NCBI RefSeq assembly: GCF_024105635.1
Contig: NZ_WYDQ01000001.1
Span: 3,286,501-3,350,500, forward strand
DNA from: Oceanicola sp. 502str15
GTDB lineage: Bacteria; Pseudomonadota; Alphaproteobacteria; Rhodobacterales; Rhodobacteraceae
Length of the DNA: 64,000 bases
Reading direction: 5' to 3'
Below the pieces are notes generated by a model, which was given only the letters and a program-made list of their open reading frames with translations, was not told the DNA's origin and did not search any database. Of the stretch, positions 8,948 to 16,512 are shown in pieces. Each line of letters begins with the position of its first letter. The first letter of the stretch is position 1. The position numbers were made by a program, and so were the translations under genes.

Positions 8948-9453
8948 TTGCCGCCGTCCGACTTGAAGACGGTGCGCACACGCCCTTCCATCACGCCGGT
9001 GCCCTTGTCGAGCTGGACCACGAGCTTTTGACCCGATAGCGCGTTCTGGCCCTGGGTCAGCAGCACATCGCCCGTCATCACGATCTGGCTGGAGCCGATG
9101 GTATACACCGCCTCGCGGGCCTCGGCCGCCTCGGCGCCGCTCACGAGGGTGACGCCGCCGGTGGCATGGAGCCGCTGCACCTTGCCGGTCGAGCTTTCGC
9201 CGCCTTCATACTCGACCTCGACCATGGCGGCGGAGAGCCGCATCTCGCCCTGGCCGACCTCGACATTACCGCGAAACACGGCCTTGCCGGTTTCCTGGTT
9301 GATCTGGAGCTGGTCGGCGGCAATCTCGACAGGCAGCGAGCTGTCGTGCTTGAGCGCACCGAAGGCCACATTGGCGCCCTGTGCAAAGGCCGGGGCAGAA
9401 AGCCCGGCGGCGAGCACGAGAAACCATGCGAAAAAAAGGCGCTTCAAAGTCAC
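8944..9453 (-). CDS. lptA: Lipopolysaccharide transport periplasmic protein LptA
   Basis: A 169-residue protein with signal peptide ([20 protein letters not shown], cleavage near APAFAQ) and an OstA/LptA beta-jellyroll pattern: [55 protein letters not shown]. LptA bridges the periplasm between LptC and LptD for LPS transport. The start is GTG 9453. The stop overlaps the TTG start of lptB, and lptC lies 12 bases upstream. Confidence 0.9.
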   Translation of the reverse strand: MTLKRLFFAWFLVLAAGLSAPAFAQGANVAFGALKHDSSLPVEIAADQLQINQETGKAVFRGNVEVGQGEMRLSAAMVEVEYEGGESSTGKVQRLHATGGVTLVSGAEAAEAREAVYTIGSSQIVMTGDVLLTQGQNALSGQKLVVQLDKGTGVMEGRVRTVFKSDGGN

Positions 9454-9465
9454 GGGAGAAAAATC

Positions 9466-10083
9466 CTATTCGCTTGGCGGGGTGTATACCAGTTTCACCC
9501 CATTGTTGAAAACCAGAAGGTATCCGCTGGCTTCGTTCCCTTGCTCTGCACGGGCAAGGCGCATGCCGCCCGCATCGAGCTTTCCGGCCGGGCCCTCAGC
9601 CTGAACCGGGCCGGGCGATTCTATCTCGGTGCGTTCCAACGCGGTGGTGATCGCCTCGGAGGTGACGCGATAGCCCGTGGGCGTGGTGATGATGACACCG
9701 CCATCAAGCACCGCCTCGCCAATGCCGGTGTCGATTTGGCCCGAGAGCGACGAAAGCTCGTACACGCCACCGCCTTGGGTTTCGAGATGCGCGCGCAGAT
9801 CGGTGGCCGAGACGCGGTGCTCGTTCTCCGGGTCGGGCCGCGCGGTGGTGGCGGCGATGGAAATGGCAGATCCGTCGCGGGTGACGCCGGAGTAGTTTGG
9901 CGCCGAAATGCGCTGCTCGCGGGCCAGTTCGTTCACATCGACATCGGCGAAGGGGATCGAATTGGTGGGATCCACGGTGCGGGCGACGAGAAAGAGCGTG
10001 GACAGCAGGGCAAGCGCAGCCAGCGGCAGCACGATCTTGGCCATCGAGACGAAGCGGGAGTAGCTGTTGTCGTAGACCGACAT
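9466..10083 (-). CDS. lptC: LPS export ABC transporter periplasmic protein LptC
   Basis: A 205-residue bitopic protein: one N-terminal membrane helix (about residues 13-32, IVLPLAALALLSTLFLV) followed by a periplasmic beta domain with the LptC pattern (RDGSAISIAATTARPDPEN, YELSSLSGQIDTG, GGVIITTPTGYRVTSEA). The frame runs upstream to 10197, but ATG 10083 gives the expected short cytoplasmic tail and avoids a long overlap with kdsD. Its position between kdsD and lptA is the usual order. Confidence 0.88.
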   Translation of the reverse strand: MSVYDNSYSRFVSMAKIVLPLAALALLSTLFLVARTVDPTNSIPFADVDVNELAREQRISAPNYSGVTRDGSAISIAATTARPDPENEHRVSATDLRAHLETQGGGVYELSSLSGQIDTGIGEAVLDGGVIITTPTGYRVTSEAITTALERTEIESPGPVQAEGPAGKLDAGGMRLARAEQGNEASGYLLVFNNGVKLVYTPPSE

Positions 10084-10099
10084 CGCTGCGCCCCCGCCC

Positions 10100-11077
10100 T
10101 CAGGCCACGCCGGCGCGGAGACAGTCGTGGATGTGCAGCAACCCCTCCACCCGGCCTTTGTCCGACAAGACGAAAAGGCAGGTGATCTTGTGACCATTCA
10201 TCAGCGCCAAGGCCTCACCGGCGAGGGCGTCGGGGCCGATGGTCAGGGGGTTTTCGGTCATGACTTCATCCACGGTATGATCCAGAAGGCCGGACATGTG
10301 CCGGCGCAAGTCACCGTCGGTGACGATGCCGTGAAGCCTACCATCCTCTGCCGTCACGCCCACCACGCCAAAGCCGCGCTGGCTCATGGTAAGCAGGGCC
10401 TCGCTCATCTGGGTGCCCGGGGCGGCGAGAGGCAGCGCATCGGGGCCGTGCATCAGGTCTTTCACCTTGGCGAGTCGGGCCCCGAGCTTGCCGCCGGGGT
10501 GGAAATCCCTGAACTTTTCCGGCGTGAAGCGGCGGTGCTTCATCAGGGCAACGGCCAGCGCATCGCCCAGAGCCAGTGTCATGGTGGTGGAAGTGGTGGG
10601 CACGATGCCCTCGTCGCAGGCCTCTTCGGCCCTTGGCAGCACAATCGCGCAGTCGGCGCGGGTCAGCAGGGTGCTCTCGGGGTGTGAGGCCACACCGATG
10701 AGCGGAATGCCGAAGCGCCGGGTGTAGCCGATCATATCGGCCAGCTCGGGCGTTTCGCCGGAGTTCGACAGCAGCAGCGCCACGTCGCCCTGGCCCATCA
10801 TCCCCAGATCGCCATGGCTTGCCTCGGCCGGGTGGATGAAATGCGCGGGCGTGCCGGTGGAGGCAAAGGTGGCAGCGAGTTTGCGGGCAATGTGGCCCGA
10901 CTTGCCCATGCCGCTGACGATCACCCGCCCCGGCGCGGCCAGGATCATCGCGCAGGCCTCGGCAAATCCCGGCCCCAGCCCGTCTGCGAGGCGAGTCAGC
11001 CCCTCTTTTTCGAGGGTGATCACCCGGCGACCGGCTTCGATCAGTGCGGCAGGGTCGATGGGATCGTGCGTGTTCAT
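10100..11077 (-). CDS. kdsD: D-arabinose 5-phosphate isomerase (KdsD/KpsF family)
   Basis: A 325-residue enzyme converting ribulose 5-phosphate to arabinose 5-phosphate, the first step to Kdo of lipid A/core. It has an N-terminal SIS sugar-isomerase domain (VIVSGMGKSGHIARKLAATF, HPAEASHGDLGMM, LLLSNSGETPEL) and two C-terminal CBS domains (from about residue 205: LMHGPDALPLAAPG, then VDEVMTENPLTIG). This length and architecture are typical of the family. Neighbours lptC, lptA and lptB extend the same LPS theme. Confidence 0.92.
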   Translation of the reverse strand: MNTHDPIDPAALIEAGRRVITLEKEGLTRLADGLGPGFAEACAMILAAPGRVIVSGMGKSGHIARKLAATFASTGTPAHFIHPAEASHGDLGMMGQGDVALLLSNSGETPELADMIGYTRRFGIPLIGVASHPESTLLTRADCAIVLPRAEEACDEGIVPTTSTTMTLALGDALAVALMKHRRFTPEKFRDFHPGGKLGARLAKVKDLMHGPDALPLAAPGTQMSEALLTMSQRGFGVVGVTAEDGRLHGIVTDGDLRRHMSGLLDHTVDEVMTENPLTIGPDALAGEALALMNGHKITCLFVLSDKGRVEGLLHIHDCLRAGVA

Positions 11078-11086
11078 GGCCTGTGC

Positions 11087-11701
11087 CTAGTGGGAGAAAA
11101 TGTCGATTTCAGGCCAGCCGGCAAGGTCGAGCCTGGCGCGGGTGGGCAGGAAATCGAAGCAAGATTGGGCCAAGTCCGTGCGGCCTTCGCGGGCGATCCG
11201 TTCGTTCAGGATGTCGCGAAGGCGGTGCAGGTGCAGCACGTCGGAGGCGGCATAGCTTTGCTGCGCATCCGAAAGCTCGGGCGCGCCCCAGTCGGAGCTT
11301 TGTTGCTGCTTGGAAATGTCGACGCCAAGCAGCTCTTGGCAGAGATACTTCAGCCCATGGCGGTCGGTATAGGTGCGCACCAGCTTGGAGGCGATCTTGG
11401 TGCAATAGACCGGCGCTGCGAGGGCGCCGAAGGCGTTGTACATCGCGGCGATGTCGAATCGTCCGAAGTGGAAGAGCTTGAGAACATCGGGGTTTTTGAG
11501 CATCGCGGCGAGGTTGGGGGCCTCGGTCTGGCCGATCTCGATCTGCACCAGATGCGCCTCGCCGTCACCTCCCGACATCTGCACGAGACAGAGCCGGTCG
11601 CGGTGCGGGTTCAACCCCATGGTTTCACAGTCGATGGCCACAACGGGGCCAAGGTCCAGCCCGTCGGGCAGGTCATTCTTGTAGAGATGGGTCTTTGCCA
11701 C
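11087..11701 (-). CDS. rnd: Ribonuclease D-like 3'-5' exonuclease (no HRDC domain)
   Basis: A 204-residue DEDD-family exonuclease: ExoI motif VVAIDCETMGLNP, ExoII around LFHFGRFDIAAMYNAFG, ExoIII with YAASDVLHLHRL. It is about half the size of E. coli RNase D and lacks the HRDC domains, as is usual in Alphaproteobacteria. Likely role: 3' trimming of tRNA or other stable RNA. The start is GTG 11701 with GAGG nine bases upstream. It is first in the minus-strand run leading to kdsD, nine bases away. Confidence 0.85.
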   Translation of the reverse strand: MAKTHLYKNDLPDGLDLGPVVAIDCETMGLNPHRDRLCLVQMSGGDGEAHLVQIEIGQTEAPNLAAMLKNPDVLKLFHFGRFDIAAMYNAFGALAAPVYCTKIASKLVRTYTDRHGLKYLCQELLGVDISKQQQSSDWGAPELSDAQQSYAASDVLHLHRLRDILNERIAREGRTDLAQSCFDFLPTRARLDLAGWPEIDIFSH

Positions 11702-11783
11702 GCTGGTCTGCCTCTTTTTGCGTTTGAGCCGAGATAGGCCCTTATCGGCGCGAAATCAAATGCCGTGCAGATGGCAAATACTG

Positions 11784-12500
11784 TCATTCAGGGAAGAATT
11801 TGGCCATTTCGGCCTCGAACCGCGCCCAACTCATCGTGGCCTTGTTGCCCGCATGCCCGTGATAGTGCGACTGGCCCGAAGAGGTGGGCAGCCCGGCCCA
11901 GATTGCCGCGAGTCGATTCATGAATGTGGTGCGGCGCATCTCGCCCGATAGAAGCCGCGTCAGGCCCGCCTCGCGCAGGAGCTGATCGGCCAGCGCATTC
12001 TGAACGTCCGGCGTGAAGCGGGTGTCGGGCGGGGCGCCCAGATGATCGACGAGGCGGCGCAGGGTGATGGGGATGAACTGGTAGCGCCCGATTGCGTGAT
12101 TCTGGCCCGGCGTGGCGTCGATCCAGGCGTAGATTTCGGCAAGGGTCATTTCGGTCGGGCGGCGCGGGGGCTTGATCGTCGCGCTGTAGACGACGGCATC
12201 ATATCCCGCCGCGCCTGCCTCGGCCTGGGCAATGAGTTCGCGAATCCACTCGGCATAGACAGCCTCGGTGGTGGTGTTGCGGTGCGGAAGGCTGGCTGTA
12301 TTGCGCCGCCGCCGCTCGGGGAGGGGTGCGAAAAGGCTGCCCTGCTCCAGCCCGGCGAACAGGCTTGGCCCCACCCCGGCCGCCGTGCTTGCGGAGGTAC
12401 CCAATGGCCGCGCCCCGCCGATCAGCGGCCCGGCGGCCTGTGCGGCGGTTGCGGTGAATATGAAGAGGGCCAGTAGCAGCCATGGGTGGCGGTATGTCAT
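11784..12500 (-). CDS. Secreted lambda-lysozyme-like (GH104-type) protein
   Basis: A 238-residue protein with signal peptide (LLLALFIFTATAAQA). From about residue 84 it follows the order of motifs of phage lambda endolysin R: IRELIAQAEAGAAGYDAVVY (candidate catalytic Glu94, equivalent to the LAWSEG Glu), GRYQFIPITLRRLVDHLG, TPDVQNALADQLL, then RLAAIWAGLP and a closing amphipathic segment. Such domains cleave peptidoglycan as lytic transglycosylases. There is no holin, spanin or other phage gene nearby, so this is probably a host cell-wall enzyme or domesticated endolysin. The assignment is by motif recognition only. Confidence 0.65.
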   Translation of the reverse strand: MTYRHPWLLLALFIFTATAAQAAGPLIGGARPLGTSASTAAGVGPSLFAGLEQGSLFAPLPERRRRNTASLPHRNTTTEAVYAEWIRELIAQAEAGAAGYDAVVYSATIKPPRRPTEMTLAEIYAWIDATPGQNHAIGRYQFIPITLRRLVDHLGAPPDTRFTPDVQNALADQLLREAGLTRLLSGEMRRTTFMNRLAAIWAGLPTSSGQSHYHGHAGNKATMSWARFEAEMAKFFPE

Positions 12501-12690
12501 GGAGCCTCATTCTGCGTGCATCGTCGTGGGAGGGATGTGGCACAGAATGCTTGCGCTTCGGTTACGCGGAGGCGGGAGAACTTCGTTCAAATACCGGCAA
12601 GTTCTTCGACCATCCCCAAACAGGCACCAAGCCCCTTCAGCAACTCGCCACTGGGGCGAATTTTATCAAGAATCACTGCTGTCGGGATTA

Positions 12691-12777
12691 TGGTGCCCAG
12701 GAGAGGACTCGAACCTCCACATCCTTGCGAATACCAGCACCTGAAGCTGGCGCGTCTACCAATTCCGCCACCTGGGC
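12691..12777 (-). tRNA. tRNA-Leu (anticodon CAG)
   Basis: Read on the minus strand, the acceptor arm GCCCAGG pairs with CCTGGGC, followed by A and an encoded CCA at 12693-12691. The D-arm shows GGCGGAATTGGTAGACGC, a typical class II leucine tRNA. The anticodon stem CCAGC/GCTGG frames loop TTCAGGT (anticodon CAG). A long variable arm (TATTCGCAAGGATGT) precedes the TTCGAGTCC T-loop. Confidence 0.95.
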
Positions 12778-12906
12778 AGGTGTCGTGAGAGGGGCAGATA
12801 TATGCGCCGCGAGGGGGTGTCAACACCTGCCATGCGGCCAATCGCGCCTTGCCGTGAGAAGCGCCTGAGGCTATCAGCAATTCAGCCAGCAAGGGAGACA
12901 TCCGTT

Positions 12907-13890
12907 ATGTCGAAGCTCGTTACCATCTACGGCGGTTCCGGCTTTCTGGGGCGCTACGTTGCCCAGAGGCTGGCCAAGCAGGGATGGCGTGTGCGGGCGG
13001 CGGTGCGCCGACCTAACGAGGCCGGATTCCTGCGGCCTTACGGCGCGGTTGGCCAGGTGGAGCCGATCTTCTGCAACATTCGGGATGATGCCTCGGTCGC
13101 TGCGGCGATGCAGGGGGCGGATGTGGTGATCAACTGCGTCGGCGTGGGCGGCACCTATGGCAAGAACAACATGCAGGCCGTGCATGTCGAGGGTGCCGCG
13201 CGGATTGCGCGGATCGCGGCAGCGCAGGGCGTTGCAGGGCTTGTGCACGTGTCGGCCATCGGTGCCGATGCCGAAGGGCCGAGCGCCTATTTCCAGTCGA
13301 AGGGCGAAGGCGAAGCCGCGGTGCTCGAAGCGTTTGAAAACGCTGTGGTTCTGCGGCCCTCCCTGATGTTCGGGCCGGAAGACGGCTTTATCAATCTCTA
13401 TGCCTCCATGTCCCGCTTCGGACCCTTCATGCCGGTGATCGGGGCGAACACCCGGGTTCAGCCGGTGTTTGTCGACGATGTGGCCGCGGCGGTCGAGAAG
13501 GCCGCGATCGGCGCGGTGCCTGCGGGCACTTACGAGCTTGGCGGGCCGGAGGTGCTGACCATCCGGGCGCTGGTCGAGAAAGTGCTGGGGATCATTCGGC
13601 GCAAGAAGATCCTGCTGCCGCAGCCCGGTTTCGTGGCGCGGATGATGGCCGGGGGGCTCGATCTGGCGCAGAGCCTGACCATGGGCCTGTTCACCAACTC
13701 GCTCATCAACCGCGACCAGGTGAAGAGCCTCGCGGTCGACAACGTGGTGAGCGATGGGGCCGCCGGCTTTGAGGCGCTGGGCATCGTGCCCACCCCGATG
13801 GAAGCCGAACTTCCTGAATACATGTGGAAATTCCGCCCGTCCGGGCAATACGCCGCGATCAAGGAATCCGCGGCGAAGCTCAAGGTCTAG
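12907..13890 (+). CDS. NAD(P)-binding atypical SDR, complex I NDUFA9-like
   Basis: A 327-residue protein with N-terminal Rossmann motif GGSGFLGRYVAQRLA, then VRAAVRRPNEAG, DVVINCVGVG and HVSAIGADAEGPSAYFQSKGEGE (Y-x3-K-like active-site region), LRPSLMFGPEDGFIN. This matches the atypical SDR group related to mitochondrial complex I subunit NDUFA9, common in Rhodobacterales. Its bacterial role is unclear; redox or quinone/lipid metabolism is suggested for relatives. ATG 12907 was chosen over a longer open frame because the Rossmann fold starts at once and AAGGGAG lies upstream. Confidence 0.88.
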   Translation: MSKLVTIYGGSGFLGRYVAQRLAKQGWRVRAAVRRPNEAGFLRPYGAVGQVEPIFCNIRDDASVAAAMQGADVVINCVGVGGTYGKNNMQAVHVEGAARIARIAAAQGVAGLVHVSAIGADAEGPSAYFQSKGEGEAAVLEAFENAVVLRPSLMFGPEDGFINLYASMSRFGPFMPVIGANTRVQPVFVDDVAAAVEKAAIGAVPAGTYELGGPEVLTIRALVEKVLGIIRRKKILLPQPGFVARMMAGGLDLAQSLTMGLFTNSLINRDQVKSLAVDNVVSDGAAGFEALGIVPTPMEAELPEYMWKFRPSGQYAAIKESAAKLKV

Positions 13891-13893
13891 GCC

Positions 13894-14697
13894 CTAGGCG
13901 TAGGCCCACCAGAGCAGGAAGACCCCAAGAACCACCCGGTAGATCACGTAGGGCGTGAAGCTGACCGACTTGAGCAGGCGCATCATCAGCGTGAGCGCGA
14001 GCAGGGCGGAGAGGAAGGCGAAGAGGGCCGCTATGGCGGCATCCTTCGCGGCCTGTGCATCGGCATTGGCGACCACCTCCGCGCCGAGCAGAATGCCCGA
14101 GGCGGCGATGGTGGGGATCGACATCAGCATCGCCAGTTTGGCCCCGTCTTCGCGCTTGTAACCGAGGTGGCGGGCGGCGGTGATGGTGATGCCGGAGCGG
14201 GAGGTTCCGGGGATCAGGGCGACGGCCTGCCAGAGGCCCATGATGAGGGCGTCCTTGAGGTTCCAGTCGGAATCTTCCTTGAGTTCCGGGCCCTTCTGGT
14301 CGGCCCAGTAGAGCACGAGGCCGAAGATCAGCATGGTCCAGCCAATGACGGCGACCGAGCGGAGCTGGTCGTCGAGGCCGGTGAGCTTGAGGACGAGGCC
14401 GAAGAGCACCACGGGAATCGTTGCGAGGATCAGCAGCCAGGCGAGGCGGGCGCCCGGGGTGTCGATACGGCCGCGGGCGAGGCGGAGGGTGCCTGTGGCG
14501 GCGGCGGCGACGTCGGTGCGGAAGTAGAGAATGACGGCGAAGAGGGTGCCGACATGGACTGCCACATCAATGACCTGCCCCTGATCGGCCATGCCCGTCA
14601 GCCCGGGCAGAAGGATCAGATGGCCGGAGGACGAGATCGGCAGAAACTCCGTAACGCCCTGAATTATAGCAATAATTAGTAGTTGCCAGAGTTCCAT
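13894..14697 (-). CDS. uppP: Undecaprenyl-diphosphate phosphatase (BacA/UppP)
   Basis: A 267-residue integral membrane phosphatase that recycles undecaprenyl pyrophosphate for cell-wall and glycan synthesis. Family motifs are present: QGVTEFLPISSSGHLIL (glutamate-rich motif 1) and PGTSRSGITITAARHLG (motif 2), with about eight membrane segments. ATG 14697 (MELWQLL) fits the family N-terminus; an upstream ATG at 14724 would add nine polar residues. Convergent with the SDR gene, with three bases between stops. Confidence 0.95.
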   Translation of the reverse strand: MELWQLLIIAIIQGVTEFLPISSSGHLILLPGLTGMADQGQVIDVAVHVGTLFAVILYFRTDVAAAATGTLRLARGRIDTPGARLAWLLILATIPVVLFGLVLKLTGLDDQLRSVAVIGWTMLIFGLVLYWADQKGPELKEDSDWNLKDALIMGLWQAVALIPGTSRSGITITAARHLGYKREDGAKLAMLMSIPTIAASGILLGAEVVANADAQAAKDAAIAALFAFLSALLALTLMMRLLKSVSFTPYVIYRVVLGVFLLWWAYA

Positions 14698-14794
14698 TTT
14701 GCCCTGCTCGCCTGATTTTTGCACAGCCTATAGATCGGGCAATCAGAGGGAAGTAGGAAAATAGGTAAGCAATACTGCCACAATATCTGGGGAG

Positions 14795-14824
14795 TTGACT
14801 TGCTTCGGCCCGCGAGGCTATGCC
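14795..14824 (+). promoter_or_regulatory. Candidate sigma-70 promoter of gltD
   Basis: TTGACT (14795-14800) and TATGCC (14819-14824) are separated by 18 bases. The implied start near 14831 places the GTCAG/CTGAC dyad at about +10 to +24, a repression-type position. Inferred from sequence only. Confidence 0.45.
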
Positions 14825-14839
14825 GAATGACGAAAATAG

Positions 14840-14854
14840 GTCAGTGCGGCTGAC
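14840..14854. promoter_or_regulatory. Operator-like dyad GTCAGTGCGGCTGAC (copy 1, gltD)
   Basis: The dyad GTCAG-N5-CTGAC lies 54 bases before gltD. Three related copies are at 16423-16437, 16471-16485 and 26772-26786. No regulator gene for it is recognised nearby. Confidence 0.45.
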
Positions 14855-14907
14855 TTTTATTCGATCCCGCGAGCGTGTAGGGATGCGGAGACAGACAAGG
14901 AGACGTC

Positions 14908-16344
14908 ATGGCCAAGCAGCCCATGCTGAAATTCGTCGAGCTAGAACGCCAGATGCCCGAGAAGCGGGAGGCCAATCTACGCGCACAGGATTTCCAAGAG
15001 ATTTACGCAGAGTTTGCCACCGAGCGCGCCGAAGAACAATCGAGCCGGTGCAGCCAATGCGGCGTGCCCTATTGCCAGAGCCACTGCCCGCTGCACAACA
15101 ACATCCCCGACTGGCTCCGCCTCACCGCCACCGGGCGGCTGAAAGAGGCCTACGAGCTGAGCCAGGCGACCAACACCTTTCCCGAGATCTGCGGCCGCAT
15201 CTGCCCGCAGGACCGGCTGTGCGAAGGCAACTGCGTGATCGAGCAGTCGGGCCACGGCACGGTGACGATCGGGTCGGTGGAGAAGTACATCACTGATACC
15301 GCTTGGGAAAACGGCTGGGTCGAGCCGCCGAAGCCGCATGAGGAGCGCCCCGAGAGCGTGGGCATCATCGGCGCGGGCCCCGGCGGGCTGGCGGCGGCGG
15401 ACCTGCTGCGGCGGGCTGGCGTGCAGGTGACGGTCTATGACCGCTACGACCGCGCGGGCGGGCTGATGACCTACGGTATCCCCGGCTTCAAGCTGGAGAA
15501 GGACATTGTGATGCGCCGCAACAAGCAGCTCGAAGATGGCGGCGTGACCTTCAAGCTCGATTGCAACGTGGGCGAGGACATCTCTTTCGAGGAGATCCAG
15601 AAGGCCCATGGTGCGGTGATCATCGCCACCGGCGTCTACAAGACGCGCGAGCTTCAGGCCCCCGGTGTGGGCGCCGAAGGTATCGTGAAAGCCATTGATT
15701 TCCTTACAGCTTCCAACAAGAAGAGCTTTGGCGACACGGTGCCTGAGTTCGAGAACGGGACGCTGAATGCGGAGGGCAAGAACGTGGTCGTCATCGGGGG
15801 TGGCGACACCGCGATGGACTGCGTGCGGACCTCGATCCGGCAGGGCGCGAAGAGCGTGAAATGCCTGTATCGCCGGGACCGCGCCAACATGCCCGGGTCG
15901 CAGCGCGAAGTGGCCAATGCGGAAGAGGAGGGCGTTGAGTTCGTCTGGCTCTCTGCGCCAAAGGGTTTTACCGGCGACAAGACCGTCGAAGGGGTGATGG
16001 TGCAGAAGATGCGCCTTGGTCAGCCCGACGCCTCTGGCCGCCAAAGCCCTGAGATCATTGAGGGTTCGGACTACGTGGAGAAGGCCGACCTGGTCATTCA
16101 GGCGCTGGGTTTCGAGCCGGAAGAACTGCCGAAACTGTGGGATCAGCCCGAGCTTCAGGTGACGCGCTGGGGCACGGTGAAGGCCGATTTCCTGACCCAT
16201 GAGACGCCGATGCCCAATGTTTATGCCGTGGGCGACATCCAGCGCGGCGCGAGCCTTGTTGTCTGGGCAATCCGCGACGGGCGGGAGGCGGCAGAGGCCA
16301 TTGTGAACAAGTTCGACGCGGCCCGTGCGGTGGCGGCAGAATAG
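14908..16344 (+). CDS. gltD: Glutamate synthase (NADPH) small subunit
   Basis: A 478-residue beta subunit of glutamate synthase. It passes electrons from NADPH through FAD and Fe-S clusters to the large subunit, which makes glutamate from glutamine and 2-oxoglutarate. It has an N-terminal cysteine set CSQCGVPYCQSHCP and ICGRICPQDRLCEGNC (two [4Fe-4S] clusters), then FAD motif GIIGAGPGGLAAADLL and NADPH motif VVVIGGGDTAMDC, ending AVGDIQRGASLVVWAI. AAGGAG five bases before ATG 14908 supports the start. Here gltD precedes gltB with an unknown secreted protein in between. Confidence 0.95.
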   Translation: MAKQPMLKFVELERQMPEKREANLRAQDFQEIYAEFATERAEEQSSRCSQCGVPYCQSHCPLHNNIPDWLRLTATGRLKEAYELSQATNTFPEICGRICPQDRLCEGNCVIEQSGHGTVTIGSVEKYITDTAWENGWVEPPKPHEERPESVGIIGAGPGGLAAADLLRRAGVQVTVYDRYDRAGGLMTYGIPGFKLEKDIVMRRNKQLEDGGVTFKLDCNVGEDISFEEIQKAHGAVIIATGVYKTRELQAPGVGAEGIVKAIDFLTASNKKSFGDTVPEFENGTLNAEGKNVVVIGGGDTAMDCVRTSIRQGAKSVKCLYRRDRANMPGSQREVANAEEEGVEFVWLSAPKGFTGDKTVEGVMVQKMRLGQPDASGRQSPEIIEGSDYVEKADLVIQALGFEPEELPKLWDQPELQVTRWGTVKADFLTHETPMPNVYAVGDIQRGASLVVWAIRDGREAAEAIVNKFDAARAVAAE

Positions 16345-16370
16345 ACGGCAGAAAGGCAAAAGGTCACAGG

Positions 16371-16403
16371 CACAACCCGTACACAACCTGTGCACAGCCT
16401 GTG
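16371..16403. repeat. Three tandem 11-bp repeats (locus A)
   Basis: CACAACCCGTA, CACAACCTGTG and CACAGCCTGTG are directly adjacent and are followed by CATAC. The 11-base period puts every copy on the same helix face. An equivalent array lies at 56318-56350. Positioned between gltD and the next gene; it could be a protein-binding array. Confidence 0.6.
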
Positions 16404-16422
16404 CATACGCCAAAGATTAAAG

Positions 16423-16437
16423 GTCAGTCTGGGTGAC
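16423..16437. promoter_or_regulatory. Operator-like dyad GTCAGTCTGGGTGAC (copy 2)
   Basis: An imperfect member of the GTCAG-N5-CTGAC set, flanked by TTAAAG like copy 3, and 48 bases upstream of it (centre to centre). Confidence 0.4.
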
Positions 16438-16470
16438 GCAACACCTTGACTGGCCTTTCCGACCCTAAAG

Positions 16471-16485
16471 GTCAGCATGGCTGAC
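16471..16485. promoter_or_regulatory. Operator-like dyad GTCAGCATGGCTGAC (copy 3)
   Basis: The most symmetric copy: GGTCAGC-ATG-GCTGACC is a perfect inverted repeat of seven bases per arm. It lies 28 bases upstream of the GTG start of the unknown secreted protein ahead of gltB. A TTGACT at 16446-16451 is a possible -35 element but no good -10 follows at normal spacing. Confidence 0.45.
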
Positions 16486-16512
16486 CTGCGACAGCGAGAG
16501 AGTTAACGGCAC

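Noticed and set aside
11784..12777. Prophage or genomic island at tRNA-Leu with an endolysin
   Set aside because: There is no integrase, att repeat of the tRNA 3' end, holin or structural phage gene; the lysozyme-like protein has a Sec signal.
16371..16403. CRISPR-like or replication-origin iterons
   Set aside because: Units are 11 bases without spacers, only three copies, and no cas, dnaA or rep gene or AT-rich unwinding region is present.
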